Assembly: GCF_003515685.1 (NCBI RefSeq)
Contig: NZ_QWEG01000017.1
Span: 1-64,000 of the forward strand
From: Neobacillus notoginsengisoli
GTDB taxonomy: Bacteria > Bacillota > Bacilli > Bacillales > Cytobacillaceae
Length of the DNA stretch: 64,000 nucleotides
Direction: 5' to 3'
The notes under the pieces are model-generated. The model searched no databases. It worked only from the letters and a program-made list of their open reading frames with translations, and was not told the origin of the DNA. Below, in pieces: positions 17,855 to 25,700 of the stretch. The translations under genes and the position numbers were made by a program. Numbering within the stretch: the first letter of the stretch is position 1; the number at the start of each line of letters is the position of its first letter.

Positions 17855-19441
17855 TTAGTCCCTGGAAAGCCAATTCCGCAGAAGGCCGACAAATTCCTCA
17901 GGCTGCTCTTTGGCCATTTCCTCAACTTGCTTTTTAATAACAACTTTTTCATCCTCAACTGTACCCGCCACCTCAAGCTGTGCCGTTTGAACTTCAGAAA
18001 ATGGATCATTTTCTTCAAATTCATGTTTATTCCTCCGTTTCACGAGGTATATAGAAAGGAGGACTGCCAAAACAGCAGCGGCAGCAAGGACATAGAGTGC
18101 CCATAATGGGAAACCAAAGCCTTTTTCCTCTGCTTGAGGTAATTCCGCTTTCCCGCTGAATTCCCTTGCAAAAACAGTGATTCTTGAAGATATATCATCT
18201 TCAGACAGGATTGAATTATCACTTAATGCAGTCCTGACTACGTTTGAAAGAATCTGTTGGATGCTTTGCTGGGTAACCAACGTCAATGATTCTGGGTTGG
18301 CGGGGTCTGGAGGTTCAACCCCGACATTGATCGTGATATCTTCAATCTTGTATGGGCTTTGCACGATTTCATTGGAGATCCGGTTCACTTCATAATTAAC
18401 CCGTTTTTCAAGTTCTTCAGATGTATTTTCCTGTTCTCCGTTCGGAGAGGCGTAGCCGGGAATATCCGTCTGTCCTGTACCGGTTGTTTCGGATACAGCA
18501 TCTCTTCCGCTGTACTTTTTCGATATTTCTTCAACGCTGACCGCGATGCCTTCCTTAGCTGATGGATCAGCGGATTGGACGAGATTTTCTTGTGTCTTTA
18601 CTTGGTCGAAGTTCAATCTTACATACGTTTGGATCAGTACTTTATTTTGTCCAATGATTGTGCCTAGCAACTGCTGAAGGTCTGCTTGAATATCAGTTTC
18701 GATATCCTTTTGAATCTTCCGCTGCATTTCATAGTTATTTAGTGCACCGGCGGTTTCGTTTTGAATTGTCAGACCACGCCCATCCTGGTCTGTCATGACA
18801 ATGTTTTCTTTGTCCAAATTCGGGACGCTTTTTGAAACGAGATGGTATAGTGTTTCAATTTGTTGTTGTTCGAGCTGATAGCCCGGCTCCATTTCAATGA
18901 CAACTGACGCTGATGACGGTTTTTTCTGGTCTTCCCTAATGAACAGGCTTTCTTCAGGTGTGGAAATAACAACAGCGGCGTTTTTGACACCATCAACATG
19001 CCGCAGCAAATTGGAAACTTCCCCTTGTAGCGCCTCGCGTTCCATTGCGTCAAGCTGACGGTCCGTGGCCCCGAACTGTAGGTCTTTTGTCATATCAAAA
19101 AAACTGATGGATCCCGTTTTTGGCATGCCTTTTGCAGCCATGGACACAACAAGGTCCGCTGCGTCTTCTTGTGGAACAAGAATTTTTGTTCCATTGTGAT
19201 CTAGCTTGTATTTCGTGTAGCCTTCTTTATCCAATGCCGCCTTGATGTCACCGATTTCCTTAGGACCCATCTCATTGCTGTAAAGCGGCACATAATCTGT
19301 TTTTGTTAAAAAATAAATTGATAGAGACAAAATTGTGATAATAGATAAAAAGGCCGCGATAAATACAACCTTCCGTTTTTGGCTGACCGAATTCCAATAT
19401 TCTTGATACCGTTGCTTATATTGCCGTAATTGCTGATTCAT
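17855..19441 (-). CDS. fliF: Flagellar MS-ring protein FliF
   Basis: A 528-residue membrane protein that forms the MS ring. It has an N-terminal membrane helix (about 26-46), ring-building motifs including the LDREGYT-like and ALQGEVSNLLRHVDGVKNA segments, a second membrane helix (about 445-468) and a C-terminal FliG-binding tail ending in LLRNWLSRD. It follows fliE by 31 bases. Confidence 0.96.
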   Translation of the reverse strand: MNQQLRQYKQRYQEYWNSVSQKRKVVFIAAFLSIITILSLSIYFLTKTDYVPLYSNEMGPKEIGDIKAALDKEGYTKYKLDHNGTKILVPQEDAADLVVSMAAKGMPKTGSISFFDMTKDLQFGATDRQLDAMEREALQGEVSNLLRHVDGVKNAAVVISTPEESLFIREDQKKPSSASVVIEMEPGYQLEQQQIETLYHLVSKSVPNLDKENIVMTDQDGRGLTIQNETAGALNNYEMQRKIQKDIETDIQADLQQLLGTIIGQNKVLIQTYVRLNFDQVKTQENLVQSADPSAKEGIAVSVEEISKKYSGRDAVSETTGTGQTDIPGYASPNGEQENTSEELEKRVNYEVNRISNEIVQSPYKIEDITINVGVEPPDPANPESLTLVTQQSIQQILSNVVRTALSDNSILSEDDISSRITVFAREFSGKAELPQAEEKGFGFPLWALYVLAAAAVLAVLLSIYLVKRRNKHEFEENDPFSEVQTAQLEVAGTVEDEKVVIKKQVEEMAKEQPEEFVGLLRNWLSRD

Positions 19442-19472
19442 GGCCGCTCCACTAACCTACTTTTTTTCATCA

Positions 19473-19766
19473 TTAAATTTGCATTCTCATTATTTCCTGA
19501 TAGGCTTCAATCGCCTTATCACGGACTTGGGCAGTCAGGGAAACAGCAATATTCGCCTTTTGGGCTGCAATGGTCACATCATGGAGATTGATGGCCTCTC
19601 CTCTGGCAAGGGCACCAGCCTTCATTTCGAAATTTTTGACTGCCCCGTTTGCATCCTGGATATGCTGGTTCAGCAAAGTACCAAAGGACGTTGATTCTCC
19701 AGCACTATGCGGCTTTTGAATAGTTGGAAAACTGGAATTGATCGGTTGTATATTGGAAATATTCAT
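19473..19766 (-). CDS. fliE: Flagellar rod adaptor protein FliE
   Basis: A 97-residue FliE, which joins the MS ring to the rod. The C-terminal half has the conserved GEAINLHDVTIAAQKANIA and EAYQEIMRMQI segments. The ATG at 19766 is preceded by AAGGAG at seven bases and preferred over the GTG one codon earlier. Confidence 0.94.
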   Translation of the reverse strand: MNISNIQPINSSFPTIQKPHSAGESTSFGTLLNQHIQDANGAVKNFEMKAGALARGEAINLHDVTIAAQKANIAVSLTAQVRDKAIEAYQEIMRMQI

Positions 19767-19777
19767 CACTTTTCTCC

Positions 19778-20212
19778 TTATCTGCCTATTTCAAGTGCTT
19801 TCACAAGCATGGCTTTTCCGGCGTTAAATGCGGTAACATTTGCTTCATACGCCCTGGAAGCCGACATCATATCAACCATCTCTTTTGTTATATCGACATT
19901 TGGCATGTGGACATACCCTTGTTCGTCGCTGTCCGGATTCGTGGGATCATAGACTGCTTTAAAAGGAGTTTGATCCTCGATGACTCTTGTTGCACGCACT
20001 CCTGTCAGTTCTTTTTGTAAATAGCTTGCGAAGGACGGTGCATTCCCAGGCACCATTTCAACCATTTTCCTCCGGTAGGGAACCCACTCGCCGTTTACAT
20101 ATTGACCCCTTGTTGTATTCGCGTTTGCAATGTTTGAGGAAATAACATCAAGTCTTAAACGTTGGGCAGTTAATGCCGAACCGCTAATTGAGAGTGAGTG
20201 AAAAATCGACAT
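19778..20212 (-). CDS. flgC: Proximal rod protein FlgC
   Basis: A 144-residue rod protein with the conserved N-terminal SALTAQRLRLDVISSNIANA helix and the C-terminal VDMMSASRAYEANVTAFN helix, which pair in the assembled rod. It follows flgB within the large operon. Confidence 0.96.
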   Translation of the reverse strand: MSIFHSLSISGSALTAQRLRLDVISSNIANANTTRGQYVNGEWVPYRRKMVEMVPGNAPSFASYLQKELTGVRATRVIEDQTPFKAVYDPTNPDSDEQGYVHMPNVDITKEMVDMMSASRAYEANVTAFNAGKAMLVKALEIGR

Positions 20213-20217
20213 TTACC

Positions 20218-20601
20218 TTATCCCCTTCCCCTTATTGCATTCTTAATTAAATTGAACTCTTCGTTTATCCCGTAAGTCAGTGACTGATACCAGATGGCAT
20301 TCTGGCTCAGCTGGGACATTTCAAAGTCGATATCGACTCCATTGCCGCTGTTCTTAAAGACGGAGGTTTCTTGCTTCAGCCTTGCTGAGGGAATTCCACC
20401 CTCCGCCCCAATTGCGATATGTTTTGCATTCGTCCGCGTGCCGGTAAATGTACTGTTAATCTCTTTTTGCAGCAGTTCTTCAAAAACGACCTTCGCGGCC
20501 CGATAATTTGCTGTATCCACATTGGCTATGTTGTTTGAAATCGATTTTTGCCGCAATGCGGAAGCGTCGAGCGCACCAGACATTAGTCCAATAACATTCA
20601 A
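20218..20601 (-). CDS. flgB: Proximal rod protein FlgB
   Basis: A rod protein of about 127 residues with the ALRQKSISNNIANVDTANYR motif near the N-terminus and the MSQLSQNAIWYQSLTYGIN C-terminal helix. The start is uncertain: a TTG at 20601 has AGGTG upstream at a reasonable distance, while the GTG at 20610 overlaps that site. In B. subtilis flgB opens the fla/che operon; here it is the fifth gene. Confidence 0.93.
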   Translation of the reverse strand: MNVIGLMSGALDASALRQKSISNNIANVDTANYRAAKVVFEELLQKEINSTFTGTRTNAKHIAIGAEGGIPSARLKQETSVFKNSGNGVDIDFEMSQLSQNAIWYQSLTYGINEEFNLIKNAIRGRG

Positions 20602-20642
20602 AACCTTCACCTGCCATTTTTAAGTTTTTATAAATCGTTTAT

Positions 20643-21017
20643 TTAGGATTGTGTTTTTGCTGCTTTCATCGCTTCAGACCAGGCCGTTCTTATTTCTTTT
20701 AACATTCCTTCTATTTCAGTTAGAATTTCAGGGTCTTTGGTGATATTGGCTTCAATTAGGCGGCGTTTCATGTAGTCATATAATGTGAGGAGGGAGTTCG
20801 ATATTTCATAATCCATATTCATTGTCACCATCAGTTCCGATAGAATATCCTGGGTCCTAATGATTAATGTATTTGCTTTGGAAAAATCGTTTTTGCCAAT
20901 CGCGGCTTTTGCCTGGTAAAGAAATTTTATCCCGCCATTGTAAAGCATCAATGTTAGCTCTTCGGGCCTTGCCGTTGTTACTTGATTTCTTTGGTAAACC
21001 TCATTTGGATTCAGCAT
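20643..21017 (-). CDS. fliS: Flagellin export chaperone FliS
   Basis: A 124-residue helical-bundle chaperone that holds flagellin unfolded for export. It carries LTLMLYNGGIKFLYQA near residue 22 and a central SLLTLYDYMKRRLIEAN helix, both typical. The ATG at 21017 has AGGAGG upstream. In B. subtilis fliS follows fliD in a late operon; here it lies in the early operon, so it would be made before flagellin. Confidence 0.93.
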   Translation of the reverse strand: MLNPNEVYQRNQVTTARPEELTLMLYNGGIKFLYQAKAAIGKNDFSKANTLIIRTQDILSELMVTMNMDYEISNSLLTLYDYMKRRLIEANITKDPEILTEIEGMLKEIRTAWSEAMKAAKTQS

Positions 21018-21032
21018 GCATTTTGCCTCCTT

Positions 21033-21407
21033 TCATTTCCTTTGGTCATAAAAGTAACCTGATGAAACAGGGTTCCATTCATCGTATTGCCTTGCCACGT
21101 ATTGTTCATTCCGGACCGCATGGATGCTTCTGGACATTTTCTGGAGTGTCTTACTGAACCGTTTCTCCAACTCTTCTTCTTTGTTGACGAGTTCATTCAA
21201 CAGTTTGGTTGTTTCACTGTTTGTTAAAAGTGTTCCTGAAGCCTCTTGTAGTTTATTGATAGCCGAAATGCAAAATTCCCGTTGCTCCAGTAGCATAGGT
21301 ACTTCATCATCACTGCCATTTTTAAGTGCATCGAGCAGTTTTTCCGATAGCTTTCCAAACTTCCTGAGCATGGCATTTTTTTCTTCGAGCACCTTTCTCA
21401 CCGCCAA
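21033..21407 (-). CDS. Hypothetical coiled-coil protein next to fliS (FliT-like position)
   Basis: A charged, mainly helical protein of 124 residues with no membrane segment or signal peptide. I do not recognise its family from sequence. Size, predicted all-helical character and the neighbouring fliS suggest a FliT- or FlgN-type export chaperone, but no diagnostic motif is visible. It begins close to the fliN stop and ends 16 bases before fliS. The TTG start at 21407 lacks a clear ribosome-binding site; GTG codons at residues 3 and 6 are alternatives. Confidence 0.6.
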   Translation of the reverse strand: MAVRKVLEEKNAMLRKFGKLSEKLLDALKNGSDDEVPMLLEQREFCISAINKLQEASGTLLTNSETTKLLNELVNKEEELEKRFSKTLQKMSRSIHAVRNEQYVARQYDEWNPVSSGYFYDQRK

Positions 21408-21411
21408 ACGT

Positions 21412-21777
21412 TCATTTTACCGGGGATTGAATGATTTCCTTGATCCTGACGCCGAAGTGCTCATCGATGACAACTACTTCGCCGATTGCAATGAGCTTAT
21501 TGTTTATGTAGACGTCAACCGGTTCACCAGCCATTTTATCGAGTTCCACGATTGAACCACTTGTCAGTTCAAGCACTTCACTTATTTTTTTCTTTGTCCT
21601 CCCAAGTTCCACAACGATTTCCAATGGAATATCGAGCAGGAGGTCCAAATTCATATCCTCGGCAGTATGATGGCCAACCTTATTTGGCTCAAGTTCCGTA
21701 AACTGAAAAGCTTCCCCATCCCTTTCTCCCAGAAGCGCATCAAGTTCATCTTGTGTAAGTTTCCCCTGTTCCGTCAT
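21412..21777 (-). CDS. fliN: Flagellar motor switch protein FliN, first paralogue
   Basis: A 121-residue FliN with a C-terminal SpoA domain (about 42-117). The N-terminus carries [10 protein letters not shown] (7-16), the motif normally found at the N-terminus of Bacillus FliM and FliY, where it binds phosphorylated CheY. The CheC-like phosphatase domain of FliY is absent. The ATG overlaps the fliM coding end by 32 bases and has GAAGGAG before it. Confidence 0.93.
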   Translation of the reverse strand: MTEQGKLTQDELDALLGERDGEAFQFTELEPNKVGHHTAEDMNLDLLLDIPLEIVVELGRTKKKISEVLELTSGSIVELDKMAGEPVDVYINNKLIAIGEVVVIDEHFGVRIKEIIQSPVK

Positions 21778-22708
21778 ATTCCGTATCTCCTTCTATCACC
21801 TTCTCGATTTTGGCAGCCACCCGTGACTTGCGTGTCCCCGGGTGTGCTAAAAACTTCGTTTCATTGTTAACCTTTACATGCAGCGGCTCGTCTACCAGCT
21901 GATTCAGTTGAATCACATCATTTTCAGCCAGGCCAAGCAGCTCTTCTACCGAAATAGTCGCCCTTCCCAGTTCGACAATAAGAGGCACAGCCAGATGTTC
22001 GATTTTCTCCTGCAGATAATCGCTTTCATCCTTGTTCTTCACCCATTTACCGTGGCCATACCAGTTATGCGAAGAAAGCTTCGGGATAAAAGGCTCCAAT
22101 AAGATGTATGGAATACATAGCCGCATCGTATCTTCCACTTTGCCGATCGTAATGTTAAAGGTAACGATAATAACTGTTTCAGTCGGGATGGCCAGCTGCA
22201 AAAACTGCGGATTCGTTTCGAGATTAAGCACCCTGAGCTGAAGGTTAATCATATCGGCCCAAGCATTCTGAAGAGTTTTGACGACCCCTTCCAGTAAATG
22301 CTTCAATACGTTAGTTTCGATTGGCGTTAAAGTAGTCCGCTCCCATTTCTTCACCGAACCCTTGCCGCCCAGCAGGCGGTCAATCATGCCATAAGCCATG
22401 TCAGGGTTCATATCCAAAACCATCCTGATTTCCTGCTCACTCGCTTCGAAAACACTTAAAATGGTTGTATCGGGCAATTCATTAATGAATTCCTCATAAA
22501 GCATCTGTTCTACTGACCCTACTTCCACCTGTACAATTGAGCGTAATTCAGCGGAAATAAAAGACGCGAGCTGATAGGCAAAGTTCTCATGGATTCTCGA
22601 TAGGACCCTTACTTGTTCCATTGACAGGCGAAGCGCCTTTTTAAAGTCATATATTTTAACAGCCGCCGCTCCACCTGCACTCGGCTTCTGGGACAATTTG
22701 TATTCCAC
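21746..22708 (-). CDS. fliM: Flagellar motor switch protein FliM
   Basis: A 320-residue C-ring protein. The middle domain (about 35-220) includes the conserved GGKG-type [12 protein letters not shown] loop, and a SpoA domain ends the protein. The N-terminus reads [16 protein letters not shown], so the EIDALL sequence by which FliM binds CheY is missing, although LSQ survives. The start is a GTG with AAGGAG 12 bases upstream. It is the first gene of the large operon and lies directly behind the riboswitch terminator. Confidence 0.93.
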   Translation of the reverse strand: MEYKLSQKPSAGGAAAVKIYDFKKALRLSMEQVRVLSRIHENFAYQLASFISAELRSIVQVEVGSVEQMLYEEFINELPDTTILSVFEASEQEIRMVLDMNPDMAYGMIDRLLGGKGSVKKWERTTLTPIETNVLKHLLEGVVKTLQNAWADMINLQLRVLNLETNPQFLQLAIPTETVIIVTFNITIGKVEDTMRLCIPYILLEPFIPKLSSHNWYGHGKWVKNKDESDYLQEKIEHLAVPLIVELGRATISVEELLGLAENDVIQLNQLVDEPLHVKVNNETKFLAHPGTRKSRVAAKIEKVIEGDTEYDGTGETYTR

Positions 22709-22773
22709 ACAATCACCCTTCGCTCCTTATATTTTGCAAAATATTCCCTTTATTCCCATTTTTTCAAAAAATT

Positions 22774-22815
22774 AAAAAGGACAAGACCATTCCGAAGAAA
22801 AGTCTTGCCCTTTTT
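22774..22815 (-). terminator. Riboswitch-controlled terminator before fliM
   Basis: On the minus strand AAAAAGGGCAAGAC (22815-22802) pairs with GTCTTGTCCTTTTT (22787-22774) and is followed by AATTTTTTG. It lies between the c-di-GMP aptamer and the fliM start, the usual place for the expression platform. The 5' arm contains GGCAA, which could pair instead with UUGCC in the aptamer's closing stem. Confidence 0.87.
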
Positions 22816-22832
22816 AAGGACTAACACTTATT

Positions 22833-22915
22833 TCGGCAACTGGCTGGCTTATTGTTATTCACAATTTAGCCCCTATAGCTTTGCGTCCCTGGATTTCCCC
22901 AAGTTTGCCTTTATC
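22833..22915 (-). promoter_or_regulatory. Cyclic di-GMP-I (GEMM-I) riboswitch aptamer
   Basis: The minus strand has the class I c-di-GMP aptamer core in order: GGCAAAC (22909-22903), a short stem capped by a GNRA-type GAAA loop, GGGACGCAAAGC (22889-22878), GGGGCUAA, a second hairpin AUUGU/ACAAU, and a closing GUUGCC (22840-22835). The terminal GGCAA and UUGCC are complementary, forming P1. No other function explains this region, which holds no gene from 22709 to 23102. It should sense c-di-GMP and control the fliM-sigD operon. Confidence 0.9.
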
Positions 22916-22939
22916 GAGTTTTTTTTCCAATTCAAGAGA

Positions 22940-22968
22940 AATATATCATTACGGGAAATTTATTTCAA
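22940..22968 (-). promoter_or_regulatory. Sigma-A promoter of the fliM-sigD operon
   Basis: The minus strand has -35 TTGAAA (22968-22963) and -10 TATATT (22945-22940) with a 17-base spacer. The expected transcription start lies just before the riboswitch aptamer, so the aptamer would form the first part of the transcript. Confidence 0.78.
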
Positions 22969-23054
22969 CGTAATTTTTGTAAAAACGGACATAAAACAGA
23001 GAAATGAGTCGAATTATATGTAATATTCGTCATAAATAGCAGAAAAAATCCCGA

Positions 23055-23090
23055 AAAAGGATGGATACCATTTTTGATATCCATCCTTTT
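23055..23090 (-). terminator. Terminator after flgE
   Basis: AAAAGGATGGATA pairs with TATCCATCCTTTT across a ten-base loop. It lies just after the flgE stop and separates the hook operon from the riboswitch-led operon. Confidence 0.85.
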
Positions 23091-23102
23091 CCCCATTTTT
23101 TA

Positions 23103-23903
23103 TTAACGTTTTAAGTTTACAAGTTCTTCTAAAACAGAGTCTGATACGGTAATAATTTTTGCATTTGCCTGGAATCCGCGCTGGGCGGTAATCATGTCGG
23201 TCATTTCTTCGGACAAATCGACATTCGACATTTCAAGTGTACCGGCGATGATTTGGGCAGTGCTTGGAGCAGCCGACAGTTGTGAATTAGCTGTCAGCGA
23301 GTAAAGGGAGCCGCCCATTTTTTTCAAGCCGGCAGGATTGTCGACAGCGACTACGCTAATTTGAACAGGAGGAGTCGCGGTTACTGTATCACCATTAGAA
23401 TCGACCCCTACAATTGTTCCATCCTGGCTGATTGAAAAGGAAATGTAGCCGGTTGGGATTGTAATATCATTCCCCCTGCTATCCAGCACCGGCATGCCAT
23501 TTTGATTAACTAGCTGCCTATTCTCATCTACCCTGAAATTTCCCGCTCTTGTCAATAATACTTGTCCCGAGGAGTTTCGCACCTGGAAAAACCCATCGCC
23601 ATCAATATACAAATCTGTTCCTATGTTGGTTGTTGTTGGGCTGCCCGGGGTAAATACCGTATCAATACTGCCGACCCTTGTGCCAAGGCCCACCTGGATT
23701 GGATTTGTTCCGCCTACGTTATTAGGGGCAGTTCCTGAAGGAGCAGAAGCATCTTTTACTGTCTGGCTGAATATATCTTCAAAAACTGTCCGGCTCTTTT
23801 TAAATCCAGCTGTATTTACGTTAGCGATATTATTTCCGATTACATCCAATTTCGTTTGAAATGCTTTAAGGCCTGAAACTCCTGAGTTTAATGAACGAAG
23901 CAT
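23103..23903 (-). CDS. flgE: Flagellar hook protein FlgE
   Basis: A 266-residue hook subunit of the short type found in Bacillus. It has the N-terminal FQTKLDVIGNNIANVNTAGF motif shared by rod and hook proteins and the C-terminal EEMTDMITAQRGFQANAKII motif. The centre holds FlgE/F/G repeat sequence. It follows flgD, the hook cap gene, which supports hook rather than rod assignment. The ATG has AGGAGG upstream. Confidence 0.9.
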   Translation of the reverse strand: MLRSLNSGVSGLKAFQTKLDVIGNNIANVNTAGFKKSRTVFEDIFSQTVKDASAPSGTAPNNVGGTNPIQVGLGTRVGSIDTVFTPGSPTTTNIGTDLYIDGDGFFQVRNSSGQVLLTRAGNFRVDENRQLVNQNGMPVLDSRGNDITIPTGYISFSISQDGTIVGVDSNGDTVTATPPVQISVVAVDNPAGLKKMGGSLYSLTANSQLSAAPSTAQIIAGTLEMSNVDLSEEMTDMITAQRGFQANAKIITVSDSVLEELVNLKR

Positions 23904-23915
23904 AATTGTTTCCTC

Positions 23916-24332
23916 CTATTTTTTGTCCATTTCCATGGAAGTGATTTCACTTGGCAAAAGTTCATATTCCCCGACTTTGTAATATACCAGATTATTTTTA
24001 TAGTGAACTCCCGAAACAATCCCGCTTTCTTGTGCATTTGTTTCCGGATTGATCCAGGTTACCTTATTGCCAATCGCATAAGAATGCTGGCTGATGTTAT
24101 TGCTCGATTCCAGATAAGCCGTCAACGACTTGTTCAAGTTGGATAACTGTTCAAGAACGCTTAGCTGCGCCATTTGCCCGATGAATTCACCGTCATTTTG
24201 CGGCTGTGTCGGATCCTGATGCTGCAATTGGGTGACTAAAATTTTCAGGAATGCTTCTTTGCCGAGCTCCTGTTTTGGTTCGATGCTTTTTGAGGCATTT
24301 GGATTAGATTGAATAGATTGAATGGTAGTCAA
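23916..24332 (-). CDS. flgD: Flagellar hook cap protein FlgD
   Basis: A 138-residue hook-assembly scaffold with the hallmark LGKEAFLKILVTQLQHQDP segment and NGEFIGQMAQLS-like sequence. It is shorter than enterobacterial FlgD but matches the Bacillus form. The TTG start has AGGAGGG upstream. It lies between fliK and flgE, the normal order. Confidence 0.92.
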   Translation of the reverse strand: MTTIQSIQSNPNASKSIEPKQELGKEAFLKILVTQLQHQDPTQPQNDGEFIGQMAQLSVLEQLSNLNKSLTAYLESSNNISQHSYAIGNKVTWINPETNAQESGIVSGVHYKNNLVYYKVGEYELLPSEITSMEMDKK

Positions 24333-24344
24333 GCTTTTCCCTCC

Positions 24345-25571
24345 TTAGGCGGTCGTATTAATTTGCGAAACCCACTCGTCGCCTGACATATACTTTGGTT
24401 GCTGGCCATCACTTTTGATTAACCGGTCTTCACCGCGTTTCCGCGATTCCTGCTGGCTTTGCCGCCCGGGCGTGTCTCCCTTTTGCGAAAAGCCCCCCAA
24501 GAAACTTGAGTTCTGCTGCTGGGAAATTTCAATTTTGCCAACCTGCAAACCCTGGCTTTCCAGTGCGGCCCGCAGTGTATTGAGCTGAGTTTCAAGCAGT
24601 TCTTTTCCGTGGGTAGTACTGGCCAGGAATTCAGCTTTTACATGTCCTTCATGGATATGTAATTTTACTTCCACATTGCCTAAATGCTCAGGGGAAAGCT
24701 TGATGACAGCCTCTGTACCGTTAACAAGGTTTTGCACATTGATTACCGGCTTTGAAGCAGCCTTGTGTCCTGCTGCTGCCTGGCTGTGGATTGTTGTTTG
24801 AATAAAATGTTTTATGTCTCTTTCAAAATGGTCCGCTCGGATGGTAGTGCCTTTGTCATGATGCATAACCTGTTCACCTATTTTGGGGTTAACCTCTCCC
24901 AACTCGGCCTCGACTTTCATTGGTTTTTGTTCGACTGCCAATTCATCTGATTGAATTCGGCCTGTGAACTGATTTTCACTTTTTCCTGCTAGTTCAACTT
25001 CCACCGCAGATCCCGCTATGCTTTGAGTCGGGACTTCAGCATTTGACAATCCTTTTTTCGCAATGTTAACTTCCATAATCATTTCATTTCTTCGAACTTC
25101 AGCAGTAAACGAGTTTTGTCCTTCAGTCTTTTGTCCGTTTTCAACTAATAGAGCGTTAAGTTTATTCCTTAAAGCTAAAATCTCGTCTTGGTTTATATTT
25201 TTTGGTTTCACTTGACTGGAATTGATTTCTCTCAAAAAATCCAAATCAGGCAGTTTGTCCAATTCTGTGTTAGGAGGCGCGCCTTTTTGCAAAATTGTAA
25301 GTAGCCCGTTTTCAGGAATTTTCTGGTTGAAAACACCCTTTCCTTCCGTCGTTACTATTTCTGGCTGTAAATGATTGATTGCTAAAGGCTGTTGTAACAT
25401 GTCAAATGAGCTAGTTAGTTGGTCTTGGTCTTGCTCTTTTTCTTCCCCATCTTCCTGAACATTCAAGAGCTGCATGATGGACTCGAAGGAAGAGTTGTTG
25501 CTTTTCTCGATATCCTGTGTTTTACCTGGTGCACCTTTATGAACATGCTCCAACATTGAAAGCTGTATCAT
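24345..25571 (-). CDS. fliK: Flagellar hook-length control protein FliK
   Basis: A 408-residue, glutamine- and serine-rich, low-complexity protein with a C-terminal hook-length domain (about 270-350, including LSPEHLGNVEVKLHI and ELLETQLNTLRAALESQGL). FliK measures hook length and triggers the FlhB substrate switch. The start at ATG 25571 is chosen because AAGGTGG precedes it; the open frame extends 28 codons further without support. It is first in the fliK-flgD-flgE operon. A possible sigma-A promoter (TTGCAA, 16 bases, TAAATT) lies about 70 bases upstream. Confidence 0.87.
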   Translation of the reverse strand: MIQLSMLEHVHKGAPGKTQDIEKSNNSSFESIMQLLNVQEDGEEKEQDQDQLTSSFDMLQQPLAINHLQPEIVTTEGKGVFNQKIPENGLLTILQKGAPPNTELDKLPDLDFLREINSSQVKPKNINQDEILALRNKLNALLVENGQKTEGQNSFTAEVRRNEMIMEVNIAKKGLSNAEVPTQSIAGSAVEVELAGKSENQFTGRIQSDELAVEQKPMKVEAELGEVNPKIGEQVMHHDKGTTIRADHFERDIKHFIQTTIHSQAAAGHKAASKPVINVQNLVNGTEAVIKLSPEHLGNVEVKLHIHEGHVKAEFLASTTHGKELLETQLNTLRAALESQGLQVGKIEISQQQNSSFLGGFSQKGDTPGRQSQQESRKRGEDRLIKSDGQQPKYMSGDEWVSQINTTA

Positions 25572-25700
25572 AGTTCTCCACCTTTTATTTGAAATTAGTA
25601 GTTTGATTGAATTCCGAGCCTTATGATAATTTATAAACAGCTGTTGCTTTTGCAAAAAAACAAGATAAAATAAGAGCAGATTACATAAGGAGTGAATATT

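Noticed and set aside
22805-23023. Plus-strand frame of 72 codons before fliM
   Set aside because: It is antisense to the c-di-GMP riboswitch, its terminator and promoter; no coding signal.
22709-23102. Looked for fliL, expected between flgE and fliM
   Set aside because: No minus-strand frame of suitable length or a membrane-anchored N-terminus is present; the gap is taken up by regulatory sequence.
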